From positions 1 to 6,778 of the forward strand of contig JACNHM010000234.1 in NCBI GenBank assembly GCA_014383605.1: a DNA stretch of 6,778 nt. The letters run 5' to 3'. The notes under the pieces were generated by a model. It was not told where the DNA came from. It ran no database searches and saw nothing but the letters and a program-made list of their open reading frames with translations. The position numbers were made by a program, and so were the translations under genes. Position 1 is the stretch's first letter, and each line of letters begins with the position of its first letter. This document shows positions 1 to 4,631 of this stretch, piece after piece. This stretch comes from Chloroflexota bacterium (GTDB taxonomy: Bacteria > Chloroflexota > Anaerolineae > UBA3071).

Positions 1-794
1 TGATCCTGGCGGGCATTGACATCCTGTTCGGCAGCCGCTCGACGATAGGCGCGGTAATCAGCGCGCTGCTGGGCCTGGCTGTCATCGCCACCATCATCGC
101 GCTCATCTGGTTTGCGCCCAAGATCGACGCGTTGAGCGGGCTGACGACGAGCGCCGAGCTTCGCACAGAGCGGGTCTCGCAGCCGCTGGAAGGGATCACG
201 GAGGCGCGGGTGGTCCTGGACGTGGGCGGCGCGGAGGTCACGCTGTACGATCTGGCGGAGTCGGCCAGCCTGATCGAGGCCGACGTCAGCCACACCGGCG
301 AGTTGCGCTTCGACGTGAGCAAGCGAGGCGACCGGGCAGAGGTCAAGATGGATGTCCACAGGCCCAATCCCCTCTTCTGGTTCTCTGGCCAGCGAGAGCG
401 CTGGGACGTGGGGCTCAGCCGCGACGTCCTGTACGAGATCGAAGTGGACGCCGGCTCCGGCACGTACGACCTGGATCTGAGCGGCCTGCGAGTGGCGGAT
501 CTCCACCTCGATCTGGGCTCCGGGGAAACGACGCTGATGCTGCCTGCTTCAGAGGAGGTGGAGTGCACGATTGACGGGGGCTCCGGCGGGCTGGACATCA
601 CGCTGCCGGACAGCATGGCGGCGCGGGTCAGGCTGGACAAGGGCAGCGGCGACTTCCGTCCAGGGCCGCGGTTGCAGTTGGTGCGGGGCAATGAGCGCGG
701 TGACGGCACCTGGGAGACAGACGGCTACGACACGGCGGCAGACCGCATCTCCATTAAGATTGACATGGGTTCAGGGAACATCACCATCCGCTAG
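1..794 (+). CDS. LiaF-like membrane protein with C-terminal toast-rack beta domain (5' end outside window)
   Basis: The frame is open from the left edge (first full codon at 3), so the gene starts upstream; 263 residues are visible, ending in TAG at 792-794. Visible residues 15-38 form a hydrophobic segment (AVISALLGLAVIATIIALIW) typical of the LiaI/LiaF-type membrane region. The rest is a predicted extracytoplasmic or cytosolic all-beta domain of alternating hydrophobic and acidic residues. In it a Gly-Ser-Gly turn recurs at visible residues 151, 172, 193, 214 and 256, that is every 21 residues with one turn degenerate. This matches the toast-rack/DUF2154/DUF4097-like domains of LiaF-type proteins, which sense or modulate cell-envelope stress signalling in Firmicutes. 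Its role here is inferred only. A second LiaF-like membrane protein follows 107 nt downstream on the same strand, suggesting one operon. Family is fairly secure; function is not. Confidence 0.75.
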   Translation, partial: ILAGIDILFGSRSTIGAVISALLGLAVIATIIALIWFAPKIDALSGLTTSAELRTERVSQPLEGITEARVVLDVGGAEVTLYDLAESASLIEADVSHTGELRFDVSKRGDRAEVKMDVHRPNPLFWFSGQRERWDVGLSRDVLYEIEVDAGSGTYDLDLSGLRVADLHLDLGSGETTLMLPASEEVECTIDGGSGGLDITLPDSMAARVRLDKGSGDFRPGPRLQLVRGNERGDGTWETDGYDTAADRISIKIDMGSGNITIR

Positions 795-887
795 CGGATC
801 AGTCACTGTGCGGGTTTGCTGGGGCTGTTTGGCGCCGCAGGCCTGTTTACATGCGGTGCCACAGACGGTATGGGGTATTTGATACTC

Positions 888-894
888 AGGAGGT
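888..894 (+). promoter_or_regulatory. Strong Shine-Dalgarno that fixes the start of the second LiaF-like gene
   Basis: AGGAGGT lies 7 nt before the ATG at 902. An in-frame ATG at 851 has no comparable site, so 902 is the chosen start and the first 17 codons of the longer frame are not translated. Confidence 0.85.
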
Positions 895-901
895 ACAGGA
901 A

Positions 902-1357
902 ATGACTGAACAGCAGAGTGCGCCCGAAAGCCCCAAGAAGGAAGAGTGGTGGGGCGAGAAGGACGAAAAAGAAGAGGAGAAGCAGCACGAGAAGGAGGAG
1001 AAGCCCCGCGACATGGCTGAGAAGTGGCGGCAAGACCCGCTGAGCGCCATCGTTTGGGCGGCGGTGCTCATCGTCGGGGGGTTGGCGCTCATCCTCGACA
1101 ATCTCGATGTGCCCGTCTTCCGAGGGAACGGCTGGAGCATCGCCCTCTTGTGCGCGGGGCTGATCGTCGGACTGGAGGCCGTCGTGCGGCTGCTGATGCC
1201 CGAATATCGCCGGCCCATCCGTGGCACGCTGATTCTGGCTGCCGTGCTCGTCGGCCTCGGCCTGAGCGGCTGGATCGGCTGGGGCGTGACCTGGGCGCTG
1301 GTGATCATCGCCATCGGCGTGTCCATGCTGCTGACCGGACTCCGCCGCGGGCGTTGA
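902..1357 (+). CDS. LiaI/LiaF-like (DUF5668-type) four-helix membrane protein with charged N-terminus
   Basis: The protein has 151 residues from the ATG with the strong ribosome site. Residues 11-42 are an extremely Glu/Lys-rich cytoplasmic tail, probably helical or coiled. Four hydrophobic helices follow at about 46-66, 77-98, 108-125 and 127-147. The segment ALILDNLDVP with a following GLIVGLE resembles the repeated LILDNLG-type signature of LiaI/LiaF-like transmembrane regions, and the helices look like two tandem copies of that two-helix unit. No soluble beta domain is present, unlike the upstream neighbour, so the pair may work as partner membrane subunits. The gene lies 107 nt after that neighbour with no obvious terminator between them. 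A role in envelope-stress sensing is inference from family resemblance; the exact function is unknown. Confidence 0.7.
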   Translation: MTEQQSAPESPKKEEWWGEKDEKEEEKQHEKEEKPRDMAEKWRQDPLSAIVWAAVLIVGGLALILDNLDVPVFRGNGWSIALLCAGLIVGLEAVVRLLMPEYRRPIRGTLILAAVLVGLGLSGWIGWGVTWALVIIAIGVSMLLTGLRRGR

Positions 1358-1403
1358 TCTGAAGCTCCTGGCGCAAACTGGATAGGTTTTGACAGCCGAT
1401 CTG

Positions 1404-1412
1404 TGGTACAAT
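1404..1412 (+). promoter_or_regulatory. Promoter-like extended -10 in a convergent gap (doubtful)
   Basis: TGGTACAAT matches the extended -10 pattern TGnTATAAT with one change. A perfect TTGACA lies at 1389-1394, but the gap to TACAAT is only 12 nt, too short for a normal sigma70 promoter. If active, transcription would start near 1419 and meet the hairpin at 1430-1462 after about 45 nt. Confidence 0.3.
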
Positions 1413-1429
1413 GTGTGAGCTTTGAACAC

Positions 1430-1462
1430 AAAGCGCCGCTCACCCGCGGGTGACGGCGCTTT
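1430..1462. terminator. Long hairpin between convergent genes, probable bidirectional terminator
   Basis: Arms AAAGCGCCG (1430-1438) and CGGCGCTTT (1454-1462) are perfect complements. Inside them TCACCC (1440-1445) pairs with GGGTGA (1448-1453), giving a stem of about 15 bp with one bulged C. The A-run on one side and T-run on the other give terminator polarity in both directions, although only three T residues are present. It sits between the plus-strand membrane protein ending at 1357 and the minus-strand gene ending at 1506, where a shared terminator is expected. Confidence 0.65.
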
Positions 1463-1474
1463 GGCGTGCGGTGG

Positions 1475-1502
1475 GTTCGGAGTTTGGTGTTCGGCGTTCG
1501 GG
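1475..1502. repeat. Degenerate heptamer tandem repeat, GTTCGGN x4
   Basis: Four consecutive 7-nt units read GTTCGGA, GTTTGGT, GTTCGGC and GTTCGGG. They end 3 nt before the stop codon of the minus-strand gene. The block resembles short tandemly repeated (STRR-like) intergenic sequence and has no coding frame of its own. Confidence 0.75.
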
Positions 1503-1505
1503 GTC

Positions 1506-1754
1506 TTAGCCAGGTTGAATCCTGGCAGAAGGAGTTGACGCAGTTTCCACAGCTTCGCGCAGCGTTTCGCTTTCGAAGGCGTCGGCCAGGAAGGCCAAAT
1601 GATCGAGGAAACGCTCGTTTTCCAGAACGACGATGTTGCGGGCTTGCACTTCGCGCAGGAAGCGATTGTAGGAAACGCCAGCCATCGCTGCTCCAGCGCG
1701 CAGGTCAATCTCCCGTTGCATGTAGGATTGAATAGCACGATCCAACTTCTTCAT
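1506..1754 (-). CDS. Orphan UPF0175-type antitoxin-like small HTH protein
   Basis: The protein has 82 residues, ATG at 1754-1752 and TAA at 1508-1506. Residues about 1-45 (an acidic/basic helix, then RAGAAMAGVSYNRFLREVQA, then a short Ile/Val strand) match by eye the AAELAGVSRWEFLELL-type helix-turn-helix of the UPF0175 family, whose members are usually antitoxins next to PIN-domain toxins. The rest (ENERFLDHLAFLADAF and following) is helical and probably the partner-binding part. No toxin gene is adjacent: 148 nt of non-coding sequence lies downstream and HMG-CoA reductase faces it upstream, so it is orphan or its partner was lost. No Shine-Dalgarno precedes the ATG, and no other start codon exists between it and the upstream in-frame stop. 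Function as a DNA-binding antitoxin or regulator is inference. Confidence 0.65.
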   Translation of the reverse strand: MKKLDRAIQSYMQREIDLRAGAAMAGVSYNRFLREVQARNIVVLENERFLDHLAFLADAFESETLREAVETASTPSARIQPG

Positions 1755-1757
1755 GAT
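1728..1757 (+). promoter_or_regulatory. Weak candidate promoter for HMG-CoA reductase
   Basis: TTGAAT (1728-1733) and CATGAT (1752-1757) are 18 nt apart and would start transcription near 1764, about 40 nt before the reductase ATG. The boxes match consensus only partly. They overlap the coding start of the divergent gene, so opposing initiation could interfere. Confidence 0.25.
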
Positions 1758-1760
1758 CCA

Positions 1761-1788
1761 ATCATATTCAACTCTTGTCGGTTGTCAA
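1761..1788 (-). promoter_or_regulatory. Near-consensus sigma70 promoter, leaderless configuration
   Basis: On the minus strand TTGACA (1788-1783) and TATGAT (1766-1761) are separated by 16 nt. Only 6 nt lie between the -10 box and the A of the ATG at 1754, so the expected transcription start coincides with the start codon. This fits the missing ribosome-binding site of the antitoxin-like gene. Confidence 0.7.
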
Positions 1789-1803
1789 ATCTCAGGAGAG
1801 GAC

Positions 1804-3096
1804 ATGACAAATCGTTCTTCCCGTCTGAGTGGTTTCTATCGGCATAATCCTGAGCAGCGGCTGCGCATTGTCGCCGAGTGGGCTGAACTGACCGAAGAGG
1901 AGATCACCATCCTACACCGGGGGTTGAGCCTGGCCCAGGGCGACAAGATGATCGAGAACGTGGTGGCAACGCACGCGCTGCCGCTGGGCGTGGCCACCAA
2001 TTTTCTCATCAACGGCCGGGACTATCTCATCCCCATGGTCATCGAGGAGCCGTCGGTGGTGGCCGGGGCCAGTTACGCGGCGCGGCTGGCCCGCGCCGGC
2101 GGCGGCTTCTGGACGGAAAGCACGGCGCCGGAGATGATCGGCCAGATCCAGGTGCTGGGCGTGGATGACCTCCAGGCGGCCCGCCAGCGGCTGCTGGATG
2201 GGCGTCAGCGGTTGCTGGCGCTGGCCGACGAGCAAGACCCGGTCATCGTGCGGCTGGGCGGCGGCGCACGGGATGTGGAAGTGCGCATCCTGGACGACAC
2301 GCCCGCCGGCCCCATGCTCATCCTGCACCTCATCTACGACTGCCGCGACGCCATGGGGGCGAACGTGGTCAACACGGCTTGCGAGGCGCTGGCCCCGCAG
2401 GTGGAAGCGATCAGCGGCGGCCGCGTGCGGCTGCGCATCCTCTCCAACCTGGCCGACCGCAGGTTGGCGCGCGCGGGCGCGGTGATTCCCGCGCTGGCGC
2501 TGGCCCGCCCTGACGACGGCTTCAGCGGCGAGGAGGTGGCGCAAGGCATCGTGGAGGCCTGGGCTTTGGCCGCCGCCGATCCCTATCGGGCCGCCACGCA
2601 CAACAAGGGCATCATGAACGGCATTGATGCGGTGGTCATGGCCACGGGCAACGACTGGCGGGCCGTGGAGGCGGGCGCGCACGCTTACGCCGCCCGTTCG
2701 GGCCGCTACACCTCGCTCAGCCGCTGGGAACGAGACGGTGAGGGCAACCTGGCAGGCTCCATTGAGCTGCCGCTGGCGGTGGGCATCGTCGGTGGGGCGA
2801 CGCGGGTGCACCCCACGGCCAAGCTGGCGCTGAAGATCCTGGGCGTGCAGACGGCCGGCGAGCTTGCGGAGGTCATGGCCGCGGTGGGGCTGGCGCAGAA
2901 CCTGGCCGCCATCCGCGCCCTGGCCGCCGAAGGCATCCAGCGGGGGCACATGCGGCTGCACGCCCGGCAGGTGGCCATCGCTGCCGGAGCGACGGGGGAG
3001 TTGGTGGAGCGCGTCGCCGCCCGGCTGGTGGCGGAGGGGCAGATCAGGCCGGATCGGGCGGAGGAGATATTGCAGGGGTTAGGGGATAGGTGTTAA
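1804..3096 (+). CDS. mvaA: Class II hydroxymethylglutaryl-CoA reductase
   Basis: The enzyme reduces HMG-CoA to mevalonate with two hydride transfers, in the cytosol. The length of 430 residues equals that of the class II Pseudomonas mevalonii type. Visible signatures are MIENVVATHALPLGVA (49-64), EEPSVVAGASYAA (81-93, catalytic Glu82), DAMGAN (182-187, dinucleotide site), THNKGIMNGID (265-275, catalytic Lys268), ATGNDWRAVEAG (280-291, catalytic Asp284) and QRGHMRLHAR (379-388, catalytic His382 on the C-terminal flap). Asp145, six residues before LGGG's glycines, aligns by eye with Asp146 of P. mevalonii, which favours NAD(H) over NADP(H); this is inference. There is no membrane anchor, as expected for class II. 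The ATG at 1804 is chosen because AGGAG (1794-1798) lies 5 nt before it; an in-frame start at 1753 lacks such a site and would add 17 unrelated residues. The stop is TAA. It is transcribed away from the antitoxin-like gene. Confidence 0.97.
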   Translation: MTNRSSRLSGFYRHNPEQRLRIVAEWAELTEEEITILHRGLSLAQGDKMIENVVATHALPLGVATNFLINGRDYLIPMVIEEPSVVAGASYAARLARAGGGFWTESTAPEMIGQIQVLGVDDLQAARQRLLDGRQRLLALADEQDPVIVRLGGGARDVEVRILDDTPAGPMLILHLIYDCRDAMGANVVNTACEALAPQVEAISGGRVRLRILSNLADRRLARAGAVIPALALARPDDGFSGEEVAQGIVEAWALAAADPYRAATHNKGIMNGIDAVVMATGNDWRAVEAGAHAYAARSGRYTSLSRWERDGEGNLAGSIELPLAVGIVGGATRVHPTAKLALKILGVQTAGELAEVMAAVGLAQNLAAIRALAAEGIQRGHMRLHARQVAIAAGATGELVERVAARLVAEGQIRPDRAEEILQGLGDRC

Positions 3097-3111
3097 GGGG
3101 TCGCTGCAGAG

Positions 3112-3126
3112 GCGGCTCCCAGCCGC
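3112..3126. repeat. Small GC hairpin after HMG-CoA reductase
   Basis: GCGGCT (3112-3117) and AGCCGC (3121-3126) pair across a 3-nt loop, 15 nt after the reductase stop. No T-run follows, so termination is uncertain; it also adjoins the palindromic repeat units that follow. Confidence 0.4.
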
Positions 3127-3129
3127 TGG

Positions 3130-3270
3130 CAAGGTGTCGGCTCTACAGATTCTTCGGATAGGGTTAAGCTATGGCTGGAGCGAGCGTGGTAATTCGCCGA
3201 CAAGGTGTCGGCTCTCTGTTCAGACAGGGGCTAGGGAATAGCTGGAGCGAGCGCGGCCAAAGCAGGTGGC
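3130..3270. repeat. Two diverged tandem copies of a ~70-bp palindromic intergenic repeat
   Basis: CAAGGTGTCGGCTCT occurs at 3130-3144 and 3201-3215 (71 nt apart), and GCTGGAGCGAGCG at 3174-3186 and 3241-3253 (67 nt apart), so two related units lie head to tail. The second begins with a palindrome, GCCGACA-AGG-TGTCGGC (3196-3212), and ends with GCGGCC...GGCCGC (3253-3258 with 3268-3273). The design resembles REP/MITE-like dispersed elements. The second unit runs into the 3' end of the minus-strand DUF2283 gene. Confidence 0.7.
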
Positions 3271-3665
3271 CGCTCCACGTAAGTGAGAGGGATGCGTTCG
3301 GTGGGCGTGGTGGAGTAACAGGTAAGCTTCAGGAAGCAATTGACCGGGGGCGACGTGAGGATCTTCACCACCGTCCGGCGCAACTCTTCGGGCAGATCCG
3401 CCAGGCCGGTGACGGGGAAGCTCTCAGGGCCGATTTCCGTTGAGCTGGTCAGAGTTGAGAAATCAAGGATGGTGAGACCGGCTGCCTGTTCGTGTTCAAG
3501 GTCAAAGCGTAGCAAAACATCATCGGTCAACTCGATAGCACAGGTCGCCTCAACGTTATCGAAGACCAACTCCAAAATGTCGCCTTCTTCGTCATAGGCG
3601 AAGCGAGTGATCCGTCCATCATTGGAGATCATTTCAGTTCTGTAAATACGAAGTTCATTGCTCAT
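3231..3665 (-). CDS. DUF2283-family protein, putative antitoxin of a two-gene module
   Basis: The protein has 144 residues, ATG at 3665-3663 and TAG at 3233-3231. Residues about 22-72 carry the DUF2283 pattern: YDEEGDILELVF (24-35), a short ELTDDVLLRFD (45-55) and GLTILDFS (63-70), a beta-rich fold. Residues 84-115 (PVTGLADLPEELRRTVVKIL and following) form a helical extension seen in longer members. DUF2283 proteins often sit beside small RelE/BrnT/PBECR-like proteins and are regarded as antitoxin candidates. Here its ATG shares one base with the TAA of the upstream gene (TAATG), with AAAGGAG at 3678-3672, six nt before the start, so translation is coupled. The last residues, about 130-144 (ERPPALAALAPAIP), are Ala/Pro-rich and encoded by the intergenic repeat, so the original C-terminus was probably replaced. 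The antitoxin role is inference. Confidence 0.7.
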   Translation of the reverse strand: MSNELRIYRTEMISNDGRITRFAYDEEGDILELVFDNVEATCAIELTDDVLLRFDLEHEQAAGLTILDFSTLTSSTEIGPESFPVTGLADLPEELRRTVVKILTSPPVNCFLKLTCYSTTPTERIPLTYVERPPALAALAPAIP

Positions 3666-4009
3666 TAGTTGCTCCTTTCGAAACGATGGATGTACACTCC
3701 CCAGGCCGTCTTGACGAAGTTTTTGGGGACGAAAAAACCATTAGGTTGCTCACGCTGGGTGAAAGCAACGACCACGATGATGCAATTGTAGTTCAGCGGC
3801 AGGCTATCGCATCGTTTGTAGTACTTGTATTCGTTGGGCTGGCGAGGTTTCTGCCTTCTTCGGCCAGTTCTGAGTGTGTCGAGCACATCGTGCAGATGTC
3901 CTCTGAGGTGGGGATGAAACTCCAAGGCGTGCTTCCAGCGCTCTTCCGTGAGGTATATCTCGTTGCCATACCTGTCCCGCACTACCCACTTCTGGCCGAG
4001 ATTGGACAC
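3665..4009 (-). CDS. Putative RelE/PBECR-like toxin of a DUF2283-linked module
   Basis: The protein has 114 residues, GTG at 4009-4007 and TAA at 3667-3665. The GTG is supported by AAGGGAG at 4024-4018, eight nt upstream. Visible pattern: a strand with DRYGNEIYLTEERWKHALEF (12-31), then HPHL (32-35), a helix DVLDTLRTGRR (41-51), EYKYYKR (60-66), a strand NCIIVVVAF (75-83), and a final strand FVKTAWGVYI (98-107). The His after the first helix, the basic YYKR and the strong beta strands match small phage-barnase/EndoU/RelE-like (PBECR, DUF4258-like) nuclease families in which a His/Arg/Tyr set acts on RNA. I recognise the type, not a named family, and nuclease activity is unproven. It is the first gene of a coupled pair with the DUF2283 protein. 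Base composition is clearly less GC-rich than the mevalonate genes on both sides, suggesting acquisition. Confidence 0.6.
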   Translation of the reverse strand: MSNLGQKWVVRDRYGNEIYLTEERWKHALEFHPHLRGHLHDVLDTLRTGRRRQKPRQPNEYKYYKRCDSLPLNYNCIIVVVAFTQREQPNGFFVPKNFVKTAWGVYIHRFERSN

Positions 4010-4017
4010 GTTGTTGG

Positions 4018-4024
4018 CTCCCTT
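4018..4024 (-). promoter_or_regulatory. Shine-Dalgarno supporting a GTG start
   Basis: AAGGGAG on the minus strand lies 8 nt before the GTG at 4009. It decides the start of the putative toxin gene, which has no usable ATG in frame nearby. Confidence 0.7.
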
Positions 4025-4029
4025 CGTCG

Positions 4030-4049
4030 GGCATCGTCGTTGGCATCGT
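4030..4049 (-). promoter_or_regulatory. Operator-like direct repeats at the toxin-antitoxin transcription start
   Basis: ACGATGCC (plus-strand GGCATCGT) occurs at 4030-4037 and 4042-4049, 12 nt apart, on the predicted transcription start and early leader. A two-copy repeat one helical turn apart just downstream of a strong promoter is what a self-repressing toxin-antitoxin complex would bind; the role is inferred. Confidence 0.4.
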
Positions 4050-4051
4050 TA

Positions 4052-4080
4052 ATCATACACGCGGACAGAGTTTTTGTCAA
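4052..4080 (-). promoter_or_regulatory. Near-consensus sigma70 promoter of the DUF2283/toxin-like operon
   Basis: On the minus strand TTGACA (4080-4075) and TATGAT (4057-4052) are separated by exactly 17 nt. The start would be near 4045, leaving a leader of about 36 nt before the GTG. A small palindrome TTTTG-T-CAAAA (4072-4082) covers the -35 box. The same two hexamers serve the orphan antitoxin-like gene at 1761-1788. Confidence 0.8.
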
Positions 4081-4089
4081 AACGGGGCA

Positions 4090-4103
4090 CGGAATACGGA
4101 ATA
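4090..4103. repeat. Heptamer tandem repeat, CGGAATA x2
   Basis: Two exact 7-nt copies, 4090-4096 and 4097-4103, end 3 nt before the ATG of the membrane protein. They fill the place of a ribosome-binding site, leaving only a weak GGA. Confidence 0.55.
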
Positions 4104-4106
4104 AAG

Positions 4107-4631
4107 ATGATGCGCATCAGAGAGGCGTTGCGGCCCTGGTGGATGGCGGGACTGGCAGGAGCAGCGGCGAACTTCGTGCTGCTGGCGCCGGGCATGGGCG
4201 TGGCCGTGGGCGCGCTGCCCGTGGGGCTGGGGTTGGGCTTGTGGATCGGGCACAGGGCGCGGCGGCTGGCCGGTGGTGATGGGGAGACCGCCCGCCGCCT
4301 GGCACTGTGGGGTGGGCTCATCGCCGGCGGCATGGCCATGCACGCCGAAATGCTGTATGATCTGATCATTCTCCTGATGTTCGGCCCGGCGGAGATGGGG
4401 CGACCGTTCACGTCGGAATTGTACGGCGCATTGCCCTGGCTGCGCGGCTGGTGGCCGGCAGCGCTGGACAGCATCGGCGCTTTCTGGATCCTGCAGACCT
4501 TGGGCTTTGCGCTGACGGGCTGGGGGCTGGCCGTGCTCGCTGCCTGGCTCTGGGCGCGGCACGGAGCGACGAAAGACGAAGGACGGATTCATCCTTCGTC
4601 AGCAGGCAAGAGGTTGAAGCTTGATGGATGA
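4107..4631 (+). CDS. Small multi-pass membrane protein of unknown function, overlapping HMG-CoA synthase
   Basis: The protein has 174 residues from the ATG at 4107 (a second ATG at 4110 is equally possible; the ribosome site is weak). A longer frame from a TTG at 4074 is rejected because it begins inside the -35 box of the divergent operon. Hydrophobic segments lie at about 12-27, 31-48, 65-92 and 117-151 (the last probably two helices), with a short loop rich in Arg/Gly between the second and third. I do not recognise a family; there is no enzyme motif. The C-terminal tail from about residue 151 is hydrophilic and encoded by a GACGAAR repeat and an inverted repeat, so it may be read-through of former spacer. 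The stop TGA lies 8 nt inside the next gene's start, implying translational coupling with HMG-CoA synthase. A link to isoprenoid or lipid metabolism is inference from this position. Confidence 0.65.
   Translation: MMRIREALRPWWMAGLAGAAANFVLLAPGMGVAVGALPVGLGLGLWIGHRARRLAGGDGETARRLALWGGLIAGGMAMHAEMLYDLIILLMFGPAEMGRPFTSELYGALPWLRGWWPAALDSIGAFWILQTLGFALTGWGLAVLAAWLWARHGATKDEGRIHPSSAGKRLKLDG
4568..4600. repeat. GACGAAR heptamers followed by an inverted repeat
   Basis: GACGAAA and GACGAAG (4568-4581) stand in tandem. The second, with two more bases (GACGAAGGA, 4575-4583), is perfectly inverted as TCCTTCGTC at 4592-4600 across an 8-nt loop. The hairpin lies inside the last codons of the membrane-protein gene and 23 nt before the HMG-CoA synthase ATG, where it could also affect translation. 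Confidence 0.65.

Noticed and set aside
803..1738. Long minus-strand open frame of 311 codons
   Set aside because: It lies across the well-supported plus-strand membrane protein, the hairpin and the small minus-strand gene, with low-complexity Pro/His/Leu runs typical of an antisense shadow.
1912..2961. Minus-strand open frame of 349 codons opposite HMG-CoA reductase
   Set aside because: The plus strand encodes all class II reductase motifs; the antisense product is His/Arg/Gly-rich and has no start context, as expected for a shadow in GC-rich DNA.
3130..3215. CRISPR-like pair of repeats
   Set aside because: Only two copies, spaced 71 nt, with further similarity between them inside the unit; this is a tandem dispersed repeat, and no cas genes are present.
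4074..4106. TTG at 4074 as start of the membrane protein
   Set aside because: It lies within the -35 box of the strong divergent promoter, has no ribosome site and would add residues encoded by a heptamer repeat.
3686..4279. Plus-strand open frame of 197 codons across the toxin-like gene
   Set aside because: It spans two genes and the divergent promoter region; the minus-strand pair has ribosome sites, an exact stop/start overlap and family-like sequence instead.
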